A stretch of 32,373 nt of DNA from Stutzerimonas stutzeri (GCA_002345575.1 DDVX01000010.1:19384-51756); one strand, 5' to 3'. Shown: positions 17,163 to 25,620, counted from the stretch's first letter. Numbers and translations are program-made. The notes: generated by a model not told the origin, from the sequence alone.

Positions 17163-18296
17163 TCACCTTGAGGGTTGTGAGCTGGCCACGATTGGTTCAG
17201 AATCCAGTTTTTCAAGAATGTCGTAGATGTTGTCTATTTTCCCGCCTAATATTGAGAAGCAGCCAGGCAGGGTGGTCGATTTTTCAAAAAGTATGGGTCT
17301 TCCATCATCGCCCTCGTTTCTGATAAGAACTGTTTTAACTTCAAAAAGAGAGTCAACGTAAAGAGAGTTTTGCAAGATGGGGATATAACGGGCTGAATCA
17401 CGCAGGATACGGTTTGCGCGGCTCTCGCAGTGATAGTTCTTCATTTTTTCATATGGGTTGATAGACTTCTTGTCCTTCCAGCTGACATGAGGCGTGTAGC
17501 GGACGTGTGATAGGCTATGCAGTCCGCGGGATGGGAATGGCATGCAAGAAAAATAAGGCCCGTCCATCACCGTTATTCCGACATGGGCAAGTTGCTCCGG
17601 GGGTCTTATCAAACACATTTCTGTGATTTCATGCTTCAACTCTGCCTGTATGTCAGAGAAATCCCCGGATAGCTGATTCAGTCCACTATAGGTGCAGTTG
17701 AATAAATAACGACATGACAGGTTTTGCTTAAGTCCGTGACTTTCTATTGTTACTTTGAGACCGTCTTGCGTTCGGGTTATGGCTTCGGCAGTGCAGGAGT
17801 TGCGAAGCGCAATTCCATGTTTATTGAACTGGTAAAGTGCCCAGTTCTTGAGTTCAGTGGTGTCAAACGCATACTCATCGACTTCGTATACTTTTTCTAT
17901 CAGGCTGGCTTCGAATAGTTTATTCAACTCTGACGAGGCAGGTCGTATATTGGCATTGATTTCGCTGCAGAATCTTTCGAACTGCCGGGCTGTCACCTGT
18001 GAATTGCGTTTTGCTATAGCGTAGAGTTTGATGAAGTCGTTTGTGATCGCTTTGGGCCAGTCTCGAATGAATCGTGGGAGGTTGACTCTGCTTCTATATG
18101 CAGTTGTGAAGCTTCTAGGGTAATGATAGCCGTTGTGTACCCGAGCCTGATTGTTAAGGGAGGCACGGCTCAGGATTTCGCACTCTCTTTCAATAATCAA
18201 AATTCTTTTGAGTCCGCGCTGCTCAGCTAGATAAGTAGCTATAACGCTTCCATAGAAGCCGGCGCCAATAACTATTGCGTCATAGTCCGTGCTCAT
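17163..18296 (-). CDS. FAD-dependent oxidoreductase (DAO-like)
   Basis: 377 residues. The N-terminal dinucleotide-binding motif is IVIGAGFYGSVIATYLAE (G11, G13, G16), followed by an acidic strand end (ILIIERE). ASLNNQARVHNGYHYPRS is a distinctive conserved-looking block after the FAD site. The C-terminus has FSILGGKIDNIYDI, matching the second FAD-contact segment (GGK) of DAO-type enzymes. The start codon overlaps the preceding GT2 stop (ATGA). In this setting it may oxidise a sugar or a lipid-linked sugar before reduction by the neighbouring SDR. No signal peptide is seen, so it is probably cytoplasmic. Confidence 0.78.
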   Translation of the reverse strand: MSTDYDAIVIGAGFYGSVIATYLAEQRGLKRILIIERECEILSRASLNNQARVHNGYHYPRSFTTAYRSRVNLPRFIRDWPKAITNDFIKLYAIAKRNSQVTARQFERFCSEINANIRPASSELNKLFEASLIEKVYEVDEYAFDTTELKNWALYQFNKHGIALRNSCTAEAITRTQDGLKVTIESHGLKQNLSCRYLFNCTYSGLNQLSGDFSDIQAELKHEITEMCLIRPPEQLAHVGITVMDGPYFSCMPFPSRGLHSLSHVRYTPHVSWKDKKSINPYEKMKNYHCESRANRILRDSARYIPILQNSLYVDSLFEVKTVLIRNEGDDGRPILFEKSTTLPGCFSILGGKIDNIYDILEKLDSEPIVASSQPSR

Positions 18297-19300
18297 TCTC
18301 GAGCGTTCTCGATATTGGGTTCTGTGTGTGACTCGGTAATATTAAGCTTTTCATGACGAGACAGCTTGGCGCTAGTGAATTCCTGTGCGACGTGGTAGGC
18401 GGGCCCTTCGTTAGAAAGGCTGGCCATGTTCAAAATATATTCGCCTAGAACGAGCAAGACGAGGGATATAAGAAAAAACATGCCAGATTGCTGTAGCGAG
18501 AAGCTTACCCAGCCAGGGGCCACGTCTGTTTTGAATATGGCGATGAAGACGACATAAACTGAGTAGAAGAGATTGGCCATCGCTCCGAAAAGCGAGAGGC
18601 TGGTCACCAGGCGCATAGGTGTGCGTGTTGTGGAAGCAAGAAGCTGCATTCCTTTATCTATACTGTCTGAAAGGCGCTTTTTTTGTATTGCCTTGGCTGG
18701 GGCTTCATAGCACAGTTTTGCTTTTGTAAAACCGCCGGTAGCGGGGAGATGACGATAGGTAACAGAAGGTCGCGGATGACGTACTATAAAGTTGATGACT
18801 TTTTTGCTCAATACTCGATATTGCGGTGCTTCGTTTCCTAGATGAATACCGCCTAGGTGACGATATATCCAGTTAAAAGTGGTTTCCGCTACTCGATAGG
18901 GAAAAGTCTGCGGTGTCCGATGTTCGTTTTTTGCAAAAACTACATCTGCTCCATCGAGTGCTTTTTCAAGGACTTTTGGTAGGAAATCCAAGCTGTCCGT
19001 CAATGGGTCTAGGACCGCAACGAAATCACCCAGAGCATTTTCTAAACCAACCCAAAGCGCTGTATCAGTATCGACCTGCTTGGTGAGTGCGTAGATTTGC
19101 AGATTTGGAAGCCCCGCCTCTCCTGTTAGCTGTTTGAGTGTGGTAACGCTGGAGTCATCTGAGGCGTTGTCTACTATAATTAGTTCGTAATCGCTAGCCG
19201 TCCTGTCTAGAAGCTGGCAGGCTTCGGCTAGTATTTGCTCCAAGGCGCCTTGACTGTTGCGTAGTACCATCACTACGGATAAAAATATTGGATAGTTCAA
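18293..19300 (-). CDS. GtrB-like membrane-anchored glycosyltransferase family 2
   Basis: 335 residues. GT2 core with LSVVMVLRN (8-16), IIVDNASDDS (41-50) and a metal-site region AVLDPLTDS (95-103) that departs from the usual DxD-containing DADLQDP form. Two C-terminal membrane helices (about 221-247 and 264-290, FFLISLVLLVLGEYIL) match the GtrB/ArnC/polyprenyl-P glycosyltransferase layout. The start is TTG at 19300 with GGAG 9 bases upstream. The first ATG (codon 11) would remove the first beta strand, so TTG is preferred. This is the first gene of a translationally coupled chain running to 12390. It probably loads a sugar onto undecaprenyl phosphate. Confidence 0.77.
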   Translation of the reverse strand: MNYPIFLSVVMVLRNSQGALEQILAEACQLLDRTASDYELIIVDNASDDSSVTTLKQLTGEAGLPNLQIYALTKQVDTDTALWVGLENALGDFVAVLDPLTDSLDFLPKVLEKALDGADVVFAKNEHRTPQTFPYRVAETTFNWIYRHLGGIHLGNEAPQYRVLSKKVINFIVRHPRPSVTYRHLPATGGFTKAKLCYEAPAKAIQKKRLSDSIDKGMQLLASTTRTPMRLVTSLSLFGAMANLFYSVYVVFIAIFKTDVAPGWVSFSLQQSGMFFLISLVLLVLGEYILNMASLSNEGPAYHVAQEFTSAKLSRHEKLNITESHTEPNIENARE

Positions 19301-19363
19301 GATTTTTACTCCGGCTTAGCATTCTTATATGGATGTTGCGGTATTTTCGTTGGGCTGTGGTTC

Positions 19364-20536
19364 TTATTCGGATATCAGCTTGTAAATATACATTGTTTCC
19401 TCTGCGCAGCGTTTCCACGAGTATGCTTGTGCTGCTTGCAGGCCTCTCTGGGCAAGAGAATTTCGATAAGCTTCATCTTTCAGGAGGTGCTTCAGTTGCT
19501 CTGCAAGATCTTCGCTAGAGCCGTTCTGGAAAGATTGTGTGCTGCCGTTGGAAAACTCTTCCATTGCAGTGCCCGTAGCGCAAAGGGCGGGAGTTCCGGA
19601 GCGCATGGCCTCAAGAACAGGCAGGCCGAAACCTTCATAGATAGATGGGTAAACAAACAAACAGGCGCCGGCATAAAGGGCTGGCAAGTGATTGGGCGGT
19701 ATGAAGTGTACGTGGCGAAGTGTACCTTCCTGCTCTAATTTCTTGATGATGGTCAGCAGGTCTTGATTGTTCCAGCCAGCTGCTCCTGCGATGACGAGTT
19801 GCTTGTTATTCAAGGTTTCCTTCGGAAGTGTGCGCCAAGCGGAGAGCAGGATGTCTATGCCTTTTCGAGGCTCAAGTGTGCCTACGAAGAGAATGTATTC
19901 CCCATGTGTAAGATTATATAAATTTAAAGTCTCTTTGGTTACTTTTGCGTCTAACGGGCAAAATTGATCAGATGCCCCCAGGTATATCGTTCGCACTTTT
20001 GAATCGGCTACGTTGTAGTGTGAAAGCAGTGCTGTTCTGACGCATTCGGAGTCTGTGATTATAAAGTCAGCCCGTTTTAGCGTTCTGGGTAGCTCTTGTT
20101 TGAGCCAGGCAACGCGCTTGGCTGGGTGATACTGCGGATAGTGGATGAAGGACAGATCATGGATAGTGGCGACGCATGGGCCTTTGTGGGCGCGCAGAAT
20201 GAAGTTAGGTTCGTGATAGACGAAGTTTTTCAATCGGGTCGATTGCAGGCGTAGCAGATTGTTGCGCCACGCCTCTCGGGTGCGATAGGCCAAGCTCGAA
20301 TTACGCAGCATGCGATGCAGGAGCCCCTGCGGTGAGCGTGAAGGTGCGCCGCCTGCTTGCGCATGGTCGTGGCATCCCTGCAATGTTTGTGTGGCCGAGG
20401 AAAAATGGTGCCCAGAGAAGCATTCGATGTCCTCCAATGCCTGCATCGCTACGAACTGTTCAAGCAGGTTCTGTGTATAGGTACCAATGCCGGTGATGGG
20501 TGGCTGTAGCGACTCAGTGTTAATCAACAGCTTCAT
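19364..20536 (-). CDS. Glycosyltransferase family 4
   Basis: 390 residues from the ATG at 20536, which has AGGTAAA upstream; the longer frame to 20647 runs into the rmd-like gene and is unlikely. The N-terminus MKLLINTESLQPPITGIGTY is the acceptor-side start of a GT4 enzyme of the WbpY/mannosyltransferase type. EPRKGIDILLSAW (about 219) and YEGFGLPVLEAMRSGTP (about 299) are the donor-site motifs. It probably transfers mannose or rhamnose from a GDP-sugar at the inner membrane, given its position 35 bp after an rmd-like gene. GC here lies between the high-GC flank and the low-GC operon. Confidence 0.85.
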   Translation of the reverse strand: MKLLINTESLQPPITGIGTYTQNLLEQFVAMQALEDIECFSGHHFSSATQTLQGCHDHAQAGGAPSRSPQGLLHRMLRNSSLAYRTREAWRNNLLRLQSTRLKNFVYHEPNFILRAHKGPCVATIHDLSFIHYPQYHPAKRVAWLKQELPRTLKRADFIITDSECVRTALLSHYNVADSKVRTIYLGASDQFCPLDAKVTKETLNLYNLTHGEYILFVGTLEPRKGIDILLSAWRTLPKETLNNKQLVIAGAAGWNNQDLLTIIKKLEQEGTLRHVHFIPPNHLPALYAGACLFVYPSIYEGFGLPVLEAMRSGTPALCATGTAMEEFSNGSTQSFQNGSSEDLAEQLKHLLKDEAYRNSLAQRGLQAAQAYSWKRCAEETMYIYKLISE

Positions 20537-20571
20537 TTGGGCTTTACCTGGGGCGCGCAACGCGAGCGTAT

Positions 20572-21525
20572 TTAAAGCGCGACCTGTGCGCGCCAGAATT
20601 TCATGAGTCTTTGCAGGGTGTCCTGCAGAGGAATAAGCGGCTGCCATCCGGTTGCTTGCTGGATGGCGTTGTTATTGCCGGTCGCGACCGGGATATCTGA
20701 TGGGCGCAGACGCTCGGGATCCTCCTCGACACTGATCTGCAATGGGCTCAATGACAGCAATGTTTCGAGAATGTTGCGAATGCTGTGGGTTTTCCCCGAC
20801 GCGATATTGAAGCAACGCGAACCCTCTAGGCCTTCGTCAGGCAGTTCCAATAGTTTCAGATAGGCCTTGCAGACATCCTGTACATCTAGGAAATCGCGTT
20901 GTGCTTCCAGATTACCGACACGCAACACTGGCGGTTGCAGGCCAGCTTCGGCCCTCGCGATCTGGCGGGCAAAAGAGGCGGTGGCGAAGTCGGGCGACTG
21001 GTTTTCGCCGATATGGTTGAAGGGGCGGGCAATTACGCCGCGCATGCCTTGGCGAAAGTATTGGCTGACGGCTATTTCGCCGGCGAGCTTGCTGGCTGCG
21101 TAGGGGTTCATGGGTTGGCAAGCCGTCTGTTCGTCCACGGCTGTTCCGTGCTTGAAGCTGGCACCATAGACTTCAGAGGAGCTGACGAACAGAGTGAAGG
21201 CATCGGGCGCGTGCTGGCGCAGGGCTTCCATCAGGTTCAGGCTGGCCATGACGTTGGTCTGCCAGGTGAGTTGCGGGTCGGCGAAGCTGGTCGGTATATG
21301 GGTGATGGCGGCCAGATGTATCACGTGCGTCGGGCGGGCGAGCTTAATGGCCTGATGCAAAGCGTCGGCATCCCGGATGTTGCATTGCAGCTGTTGATCG
21401 GCGGCCAGAGGTGATGTCGTGGCGCTGGCTGTGAGTGCAATAACATGCTGCCCCGATTGTTGAAGCGTTCGGCAGAGCTGTTGTCCAACGAAACCGTTGG
21501 CGCCGGTGATTAACGTACGTTGCAT
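20572..21525 (-). CDS. rmd: GDP-4-keto-6-deoxy-D-mannose reductase (Rmd-like)
   Basis: 317 residues, extended SDR. NAD(P) motif TGANGFVG (7-14), catalytic SSSEVYG and NPYAASK (Y and K). The block RPFNHIGENQSPDFATASFA, then VLRVGNLEAQRDFLDVQDV, is typical of Rmd. Rmd reduces GDP-4-keto-6-deoxy-mannose to GDP-D-rhamnose, the donor for D-rhamnan-type common polysaccharide antigen. Its usual partner Gmd is not in this window. It is divergent from manC, which makes the GDP-mannose precursor. Shine-Dalgarno AGAGA precedes the ATG. Confidence 0.78.
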   Translation of the reverse strand: MQRTLITGANGFVGQQLCRTLQQSGQHVIALTASATTSPLAADQQLQCNIRDADALHQAIKLARPTHVIHLAAITHIPTSFADPQLTWQTNVMASLNLMEALRQHAPDAFTLFVSSSEVYGASFKHGTAVDEQTACQPMNPYAASKLAGEIAVSQYFRQGMRGVIARPFNHIGENQSPDFATASFARQIARAEAGLQPPVLRVGNLEAQRDFLDVQDVCKAYLKLLELPDEGLEGSRCFNIASGKTHSIRNILETLLSLSPLQISVEEDPERLRPSDIPVATGNNNAIQQATGWQPLIPLQDTLQRLMKFWRAQVAL

Positions 21526-21602
21526 GATCTTCTCTCTGGCCCTCGAACGCGGGCGGCTAGTTTACAGAGCGTGTAGGGGGCATGCGAGCCGGAGGTGACC
21601 TC

Positions 21603-21675
21603 GTAGGAGCGGGCCATGCCGGCGAACCCATACCCGTTCATTAGTGCGGTTCCGTTCGCGGCCAGGGGCCGCTCC
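21603..21675. repeat. REPIN (inverted pair of REP sequences)
   Basis: GTAGGAGCGGGCCATGCC near 21603 and the inverted mate TTCGCGGCCAGGGGCCGCTCC-type sequence ending at 21675 form the typical Pseudomonas REP doublet. It lies between the divergent rmd-like and manC genes; the 340-bp gap otherwise holds a second REPIN and a promoter-like sequence. Confidence 0.8.
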
Positions 21676-21709
21676 AGGTGTTGATCCCACGAATGTTGCA
21701 CCCCCGCGC

Positions 21710-21783
21710 GTAGGAGCGGGCCATGCCCACGAACAAAGCCCACACCCTGGTGCGTGTCATTCACGGGCATGGCCCGTTCCTAC
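21710..21783. repeat. REPIN, second copy in the rmd-manC gap
   Basis: GTAGGAGCGGGCCATGCCC at the left and the inverted GGGCATGGCCCGTTCCTAC at the right, about 25 bp apart. Confidence 0.8.
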
Positions 21784-21800
21784 AAAGCAAACAGGCAACG

Positions 21801-21829
21801 TTGCATCATCGCGGGAGCGATTCGATAAT
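21801..21829 (+). promoter_or_regulatory. Candidate sigma-70 promoter for manC
   Basis: TTGCAT (21801-21806) and GATAAT (21824-21829) are separated by exactly 17 bases. The -10 matches consensus at 5 of 6 positions and the -35 at its TTG. Transcription would start about 30 bases before the manC ATG. Not confirmed. Confidence 0.4.
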
Positions 21830-21865
21830 GCCGTGCTTTGCCATTGACGGCTTCCCGGAGTTTTT

Positions 21866-23278
21866 ATGTTTACGCCCGTAATCCTCGCCGGCGGCAGCGG
21901 TTCACGCCTCTGGCCGCTGTCGCGCCAGCGTTTCCCCAAGCAGTTTCTGGAGCTCGACGGCCAGGCGAAAGGGACCATGTTCCAGCGTACGCTGGCCAGG
22001 CTGGACGGGTTGGAACACGCATCACCGCTAGTGGTGAGCAATGAACAGCATCGTTTCGTCGTGGCCGAGCAGTTGCGCCTCGCCAAGCGCGCGAGCCGGC
22101 GCATCATCCTCGAACCCATGGCGCGCAATACGGCCCCGGCCATTGCGCTGGCGGCGCTGGATGCCAGCCGCGAGGGCGATGATCCAGTGCTGCTGGTGCT
22201 GGCGGCCGACCATTACATCCGTGATGAGGATGCTTTTCGCGAAGCCGTACGGGTCGCCGAGGCTCAGGCCCGTGACGGGCGCCTGGTGACCTTTGGCATC
22301 ACGCCAACTCAGGCGGAAACAGGGTTTGGCTATATCCAGTGCGGCGATACGCTGGGAGCCGGTGGCTTTGCAATTTCCGCGTTTAAGGAAAAACCCTCGG
22401 TTGAGCGCGCCCAGGAATATCTGGCTGCGGGCAATTATCTCTGGAACAGCGGCATGTTCATGTTCCGAGCTTCGCGCTTTCTGGCGGAGCTGGAGCGCTT
22501 TCGCCCCGATATTCTCGCTGCCTGCCGCGACGCGCTGGCTGGTGCGGAGGAAGACAGTCACTTCCTGCATATTCCGTCCGAGCAGTTCGCCCGTTGCGAT
22601 GACGAGTCGGTGGATTATGCGGTGATGGAGCACACCAATGCCGGTGTGGTGGTACCACTGGATGCCGGCTGGAACGACCTGGGCAGTTGGGCGGCGATCT
22701 GGGACGTCAGCGAGCGCGACGCCGATGGCAATGGCCTGCAGGGCGATGTGCTCTCGTTCGACACTCGCAATACGTTGGTGCAGTCGCACCATCGCCTGGT
22801 GGCGACAGTGGGCGTTGATGACCTGGTGATCGTCGAAACCAAGGATGCCGTGCTGGTAGCGCATCGTGACAAGTGTCAGCAGGTCAAGCAGGTAGTTCAG
22901 CAGCTGCAGGCCGAGCAGCGCGAGGAGTTTGTCAGCCATCCGTTGGTAAGTCGCCCTTGGGGACATTACGACACGGTGGATCGCGGCGAGCGCTATCAGG
23001 TCAAGCGCATTACCGTATTGCCGGGCGAGTGCCTGTCACTGCAGTTGCACTACCACCGGGCCGAGCACTGGATCGTGGTATCGGGCACGGCCAAGGTGAT
23101 CTGTGGCGACAAGGAGATGGTCCTCACGGAAAACCAGTCCACCTATATTCCGCTGGGGGTCAAGCACTCGCTGTCCAACCCCGGCAAGATGCCGCTGGAA
23201 CTGATCGAGGTGCAGTCGGGTGCCTATCTGGGCGAGGACGATATCGTGCGCTTCGAGGATCGTTACGGGCGCAGTTGA
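21866..23278 (+). CDS. manC: Mannose-1-phosphate guanylyltransferase / mannose-6-phosphate isomerase
   Basis: 470 residues, the usual length of type II bifunctional PMI-GMP enzymes (AlgA, WbpW, PslB, ManC). The N-terminal pyrophosphorylase signature is LAGGSGSRLWPLSR (7-20) followed by FPKQF; FKEKP and WNSGMFMF mark the sugar-binding half. VSRPWGHYDTV (about 361) opens the C-terminal cupin isomerase domain with QLHYHRAEHWIVVSGTAKV (about 392). It makes GDP-mannose from fructose-6-phosphate via mannose phosphates, together with AlgC-type phosphomannomutase made elsewhere. CCCGGAG precedes the ATG. The context with the rmd-like reductase suggests a WbpW-like role. Paralogues cannot be separated without alignment. 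Confidence 0.92.
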   Translation: MFTPVILAGGSGSRLWPLSRQRFPKQFLELDGQAKGTMFQRTLARLDGLEHASPLVVSNEQHRFVVAEQLRLAKRASRRIILEPMARNTAPAIALAALDASREGDDPVLLVLAADHYIRDEDAFREAVRVAEAQARDGRLVTFGITPTQAETGFGYIQCGDTLGAGGFAISAFKEKPSVERAQEYLAAGNYLWNSGMFMFRASRFLAELERFRPDILAACRDALAGAEEDSHFLHIPSEQFARCDDESVDYAVMEHTNAGVVVPLDAGWNDLGSWAAIWDVSERDADGNGLQGDVLSFDTRNTLVQSHHRLVATVGVDDLVIVETKDAVLVAHRDKCQQVKQVVQQLQAEQREEFVSHPLVSRPWGHYDTVDRGERYQVKRITVLPGECLSLQLHYHRAEHWIVVSGTAKVICGDKEMVLTENQSTYIPLGVKHSLSNPGKMPLELIEVQSGAYLGEDDIVRFEDRYGRS

Positions 23279-23292
23279 GAAGGTCAGCCTAC

Positions 23293-23365
23293 CTAGGAGC
23301 GGGCCCTGCCCGCGAACCTGTGCCCAGTCATCGGTGTGGTTTCGTTCGCGGCCAGGGGCCGCTCC
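23293..23365. repeat. REPIN after manC
   Basis: CTAGGAGCGGGCCCTGCCC followed by the inverted GCGGCCAGGGGCCGCTCC. It is the first of two REPINs in the 342-bp gap before the wbpV-like gene. Confidence 0.8.
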
Positions 23366-23407
23366 TTGGTGTTGCATGTCTCCCACGGGTGTCTTTTTAT
23401 CGCGCGC

Positions 23408-23475
23408 GTAGGAGCGGGGCCTGCCCGCGAACCGGCCTCGGTGTGGTTCTGTTCGCGGCCAAGGGCCGCTCCTAC
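23408..23475. repeat. REPIN, second copy in the manC-wbpV gap
   Basis: GTAGGAGCGGGGCCTGCCC and inverted GCGGCCAAGGGCCGCTCCTAC. The short motif CTCCTACGGATG recurs at 23469-23480 and 23491-23502. The remaining gap to 23620 shows a TACAAT -10-like box near 23563 but no well-spaced -35. Confidence 0.78.
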
Positions 23476-23620
23476 GGATGTTACGCATAACTCCTACGGA
23501 TGCCGTAAATCCGCAACCCGGTCGTATTTCCACTTGAAACACGGTGCGTATGGCTGGCTGTGCGTACAATCCGCATCCTTGTCAGGGCTGTAATGCAACC
23601 CTGGGCTTTCGGAGAGAAGG

Positions 23621-24592
23621 GTGAGTTCGAGCAGGAAAGTTCTGGTGACAGGTGGTACGGGCTTTGTTGGGCGCGTAGTGCTGGCGCGTCTGGTTGCCCG
23701 TAACGACCTGCGGGTGCTGGCCTGGATTCGTCGTGCCGACGCGGTGCTGCCCGCAGGGGCTGTGCCGGTGCCGCTTTCACATAATCGTGTGTTCGCGGCC
23801 GGTGCTGAGGTAGAAGGACTGCATACGGTGGTGCATTGCGCGGCGCGAGTCCATGTGATGGATGACGACGCATCGGACTCGCTGGCAGAGTTTCGTCGGG
23901 CGAATGTTGAGCTGACGCTCGATCTGGCGCGTAGCGCTGCCGCGCTTGGTGCACGGCGTTTCATTTTCATCAGCTCGATCAAGGTCAACGGTGAAGTGAC
24001 GCAGCCGGGCCAGCCTTTCACTGCCTTTGATACGCCGCAGCCGTGTGGGGCGTATGCAGTCTCCAAGCATGAGGCTGAAGCTGGTTTGCTCGAGATTGCC
24101 GAGCAAACCGGGCTTGAGATAGTGATCATCCGCACGCCATTGGTGTACGGGCCGGGGGTTGGGGCGAACTTTCGCAGCATGATGGGCTGGCTTGCGCGGG
24201 GCGTACCTTTGCCGCTGGGCGCGCTGCATAATCGGCGCAGTCTGGTGGCGTTGGATAACCTGGTCGATCTGATCGATACCTGCATTAATCACCCGGCTGC
24301 GGCTAATCAGACGTTGCTGGTGAGCGACGGTGAGGATCTGTCTACCAGCGAATTGCTGAGACGCGTGGGAGCTGCGCTCGGTCGTCCCGCAAGGCTGCTG
24401 CCGGTACCGAGTGGCTGGATTGGCTGTGCCGCGCGACTGTTGCGACGTGAGGCAATTCATGCGCGCCTGTGTGAGTCGTTGCAGGTGGATATCACTCGAA
24501 CTCGTGAACTGCTGGGCTGGTCGCCGCCGGTTAGTGTGGATGATGCCTTGCGGCAAACAGCGCTCGAATACTTGAAGCGGCGGCAGGCATGA
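23621..24592 (+). CDS. wbpV: WbpV-like NAD-dependent sugar nucleotide reductase/epimerase
   Basis: 323 residues, extended SDR with VLVTGGTGFVG (7-17), ISSIKVNGE (Ser) and the catalytic Y145-AVS-K149. TPLVYGPGVGANF is typical of the WbpV/UDP-4-keto-6-deoxy-GlcNAc reductase group found beside wbpL and wbpM in Pseudomonas. WbpV reduces the WbpM product to UDP-N-acetyl-D-quinovosamine. The GTG start at 23621 has GGAG 6 bases upstream and GAAGG directly adjacent; there is no suitable ATG. The stop overlaps the wbpL-like start (ATGA), so both are probably co-translated. Confidence 0.8.
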   Translation: MSSSRKVLVTGGTGFVGRVVLARLVARNDLRVLAWIRRADAVLPAGAVPVPLSHNRVFAAGAEVEGLHTVVHCAARVHVMDDDASDSLAEFRRANVELTLDLARSAAALGARRFIFISSIKVNGEVTQPGQPFTAFDTPQPCGAYAVSKHEAEAGLLEIAEQTGLEIVIIRTPLVYGPGVGANFRSMMGWLARGVPLPLGALHNRRSLVALDNLVDLIDTCINHPAAANQTLLVSDGEDLSTSELLRRVGAALGRPARLLPVPSGWIGCAARLLRREAIHARLCESLQVDITRTRELLGWSPPVSVDDALRQTALEYLKRRQA

Positions 24593-25614
24593 CACTCTCG
24601 CTGGTCGTCGCTGCATTAGTTGCTACCTTCGTGCTAACCGGCACGCTGCGCCAGTACGCGCTGCGTAGACAGTTGCTGGACATTCCCAATGATCGAAGCT
24701 CGCACACCATTCCCACGCCTAGAGGCGGTGGCGTTGCCATTGTTGCTGTAGTGGCGGCACTGTTGCCGGTGCTGTGGCTGTACGAGGCGGCGAACACCTC
24801 ACAGGTGTGGGCCTTGTTTGGCTCGGGTCTGGCTGTCGCCCTGCTGGGTTTTGCCGATGATCATGGTCATATCGCCGCACGCTGGCGTCTGCTGGGACAT
24901 TTTATCGCGGCGATATGGGCGTTGGTCTGGCTGGGCGGGCTGCCGGCGCTGACGCTGTTTGGCATGAATCTGGATTTGGGCTGGCTGGGCTATCTGCTGG
25001 GGCTGCTCTTTCTGGTGTGGATGCTCAATCTGTACAATTTCATGGATGGTATCGACGGTCTCGCCAGCGTTGAGGCGATCAGCGTATGTCTGGGCGCGCT
25101 GGTCTGTTACGCGTTTGTCGTGTTATCGGATGGAACACGTCTGGGTGATGTAGAGCTGCTGTTGGCTGCTGCTGTGGCGGGTTTCTGCTGCTGGAATTTC
25201 CCCAGGGCGCGTATCTTCATGGGCGATGCGGGAAGCGGTTTCCTCGGCATCGCCCTGGGCGTTCTGGCCCTTGGCGCCACCTGGGCCGTGCCACAATTGC
25301 TCTGGAGCTGGCTGATTCTGCTGGGCGTTTTTATCGTCGATGCAACTTTCACTTTATTGCGCCGTCTTTTGCGGGGCGAGGCCGTGTATCAGGCCCATCG
25401 CAGCCATGCCTATCAGGTTGCAGCACGGCGTTTTGGCCGCCACGTACCCGTTACGGTTGCAGTGGTGGTGATCAACTTCGGGTGGCTTTTGCCGTGGGCT
25501 GCATGGGTAGCAGCAGGCGGAGTTGACGGTGCAGTGGCGCTGTTGATCGCCTATTTGCCGTTGTTGTGCCTTTGCATATGGTTTCACGCAGGTGCGGCTG
25601 AAACGGGCACATGA
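24589..25614 (+). CDS. wbpL: WbpL-like initiating sugar-1-phosphate transferase (MraY/WecA family)
   Basis: 341 residues with about ten to eleven membrane helices. Family motifs are DRSSHTIPTPRGGG (N-terminal cytoplasmic loop), ADDHGHI, NLYNFMDGIDGLA (from about 147), FMGDAGSGFLG (about 210-220) and the loop HRSHAYQ (about 270-276). Such enzymes transfer a HexNAc-1-phosphate (QuiNAc or FucNAc in Pseudomonas WbpL) to undecaprenyl phosphate, starting O-antigen assembly. Position between wbpV and wbpM homologues fits. In P. aeruginosa WbpL initiates both B-band and A-band chains, which is relevant because the only exporter here is Wzm/Wzt. Confidence 0.9.
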   Translation: MTLSLVVAALVATFVLTGTLRQYALRRQLLDIPNDRSSHTIPTPRGGGVAIVAVVAALLPVLWLYEAANTSQVWALFGSGLAVALLGFADDHGHIAARWRLLGHFIAAIWALVWLGGLPALTLFGMNLDLGWLGYLLGLLFLVWMLNLYNFMDGIDGLASVEAISVCLGALVCYAFVVLSDGTRLGDVELLLAAAVAGFCCWNFPRARIFMGDAGSGFLGIALGVLALGATWAVPQLLWSWLILLGVFIVDATFTLLRRLLRGEAVYQAHRSHAYQVAARRFGRHVPVTVAVVVINFGWLLPWAAWVAAGGVDGAVALLIAYLPLLCLCIWFHAGAAETGT

Positions 25615-25620
25615 TTTTGC

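Noticed and set aside
22028..22966. Minus-strand open frame of 312 codons opposite manC
   Set aside because: Antisense shadow of a well-identified enzyme; no family motifs.
21603..23475. Repeated short palindromes as a possible CRISPR array
   Set aside because: The units are inverted REP pairs of Pseudomonas type, irregularly spaced, with no constant-length spacers and no cas genes.
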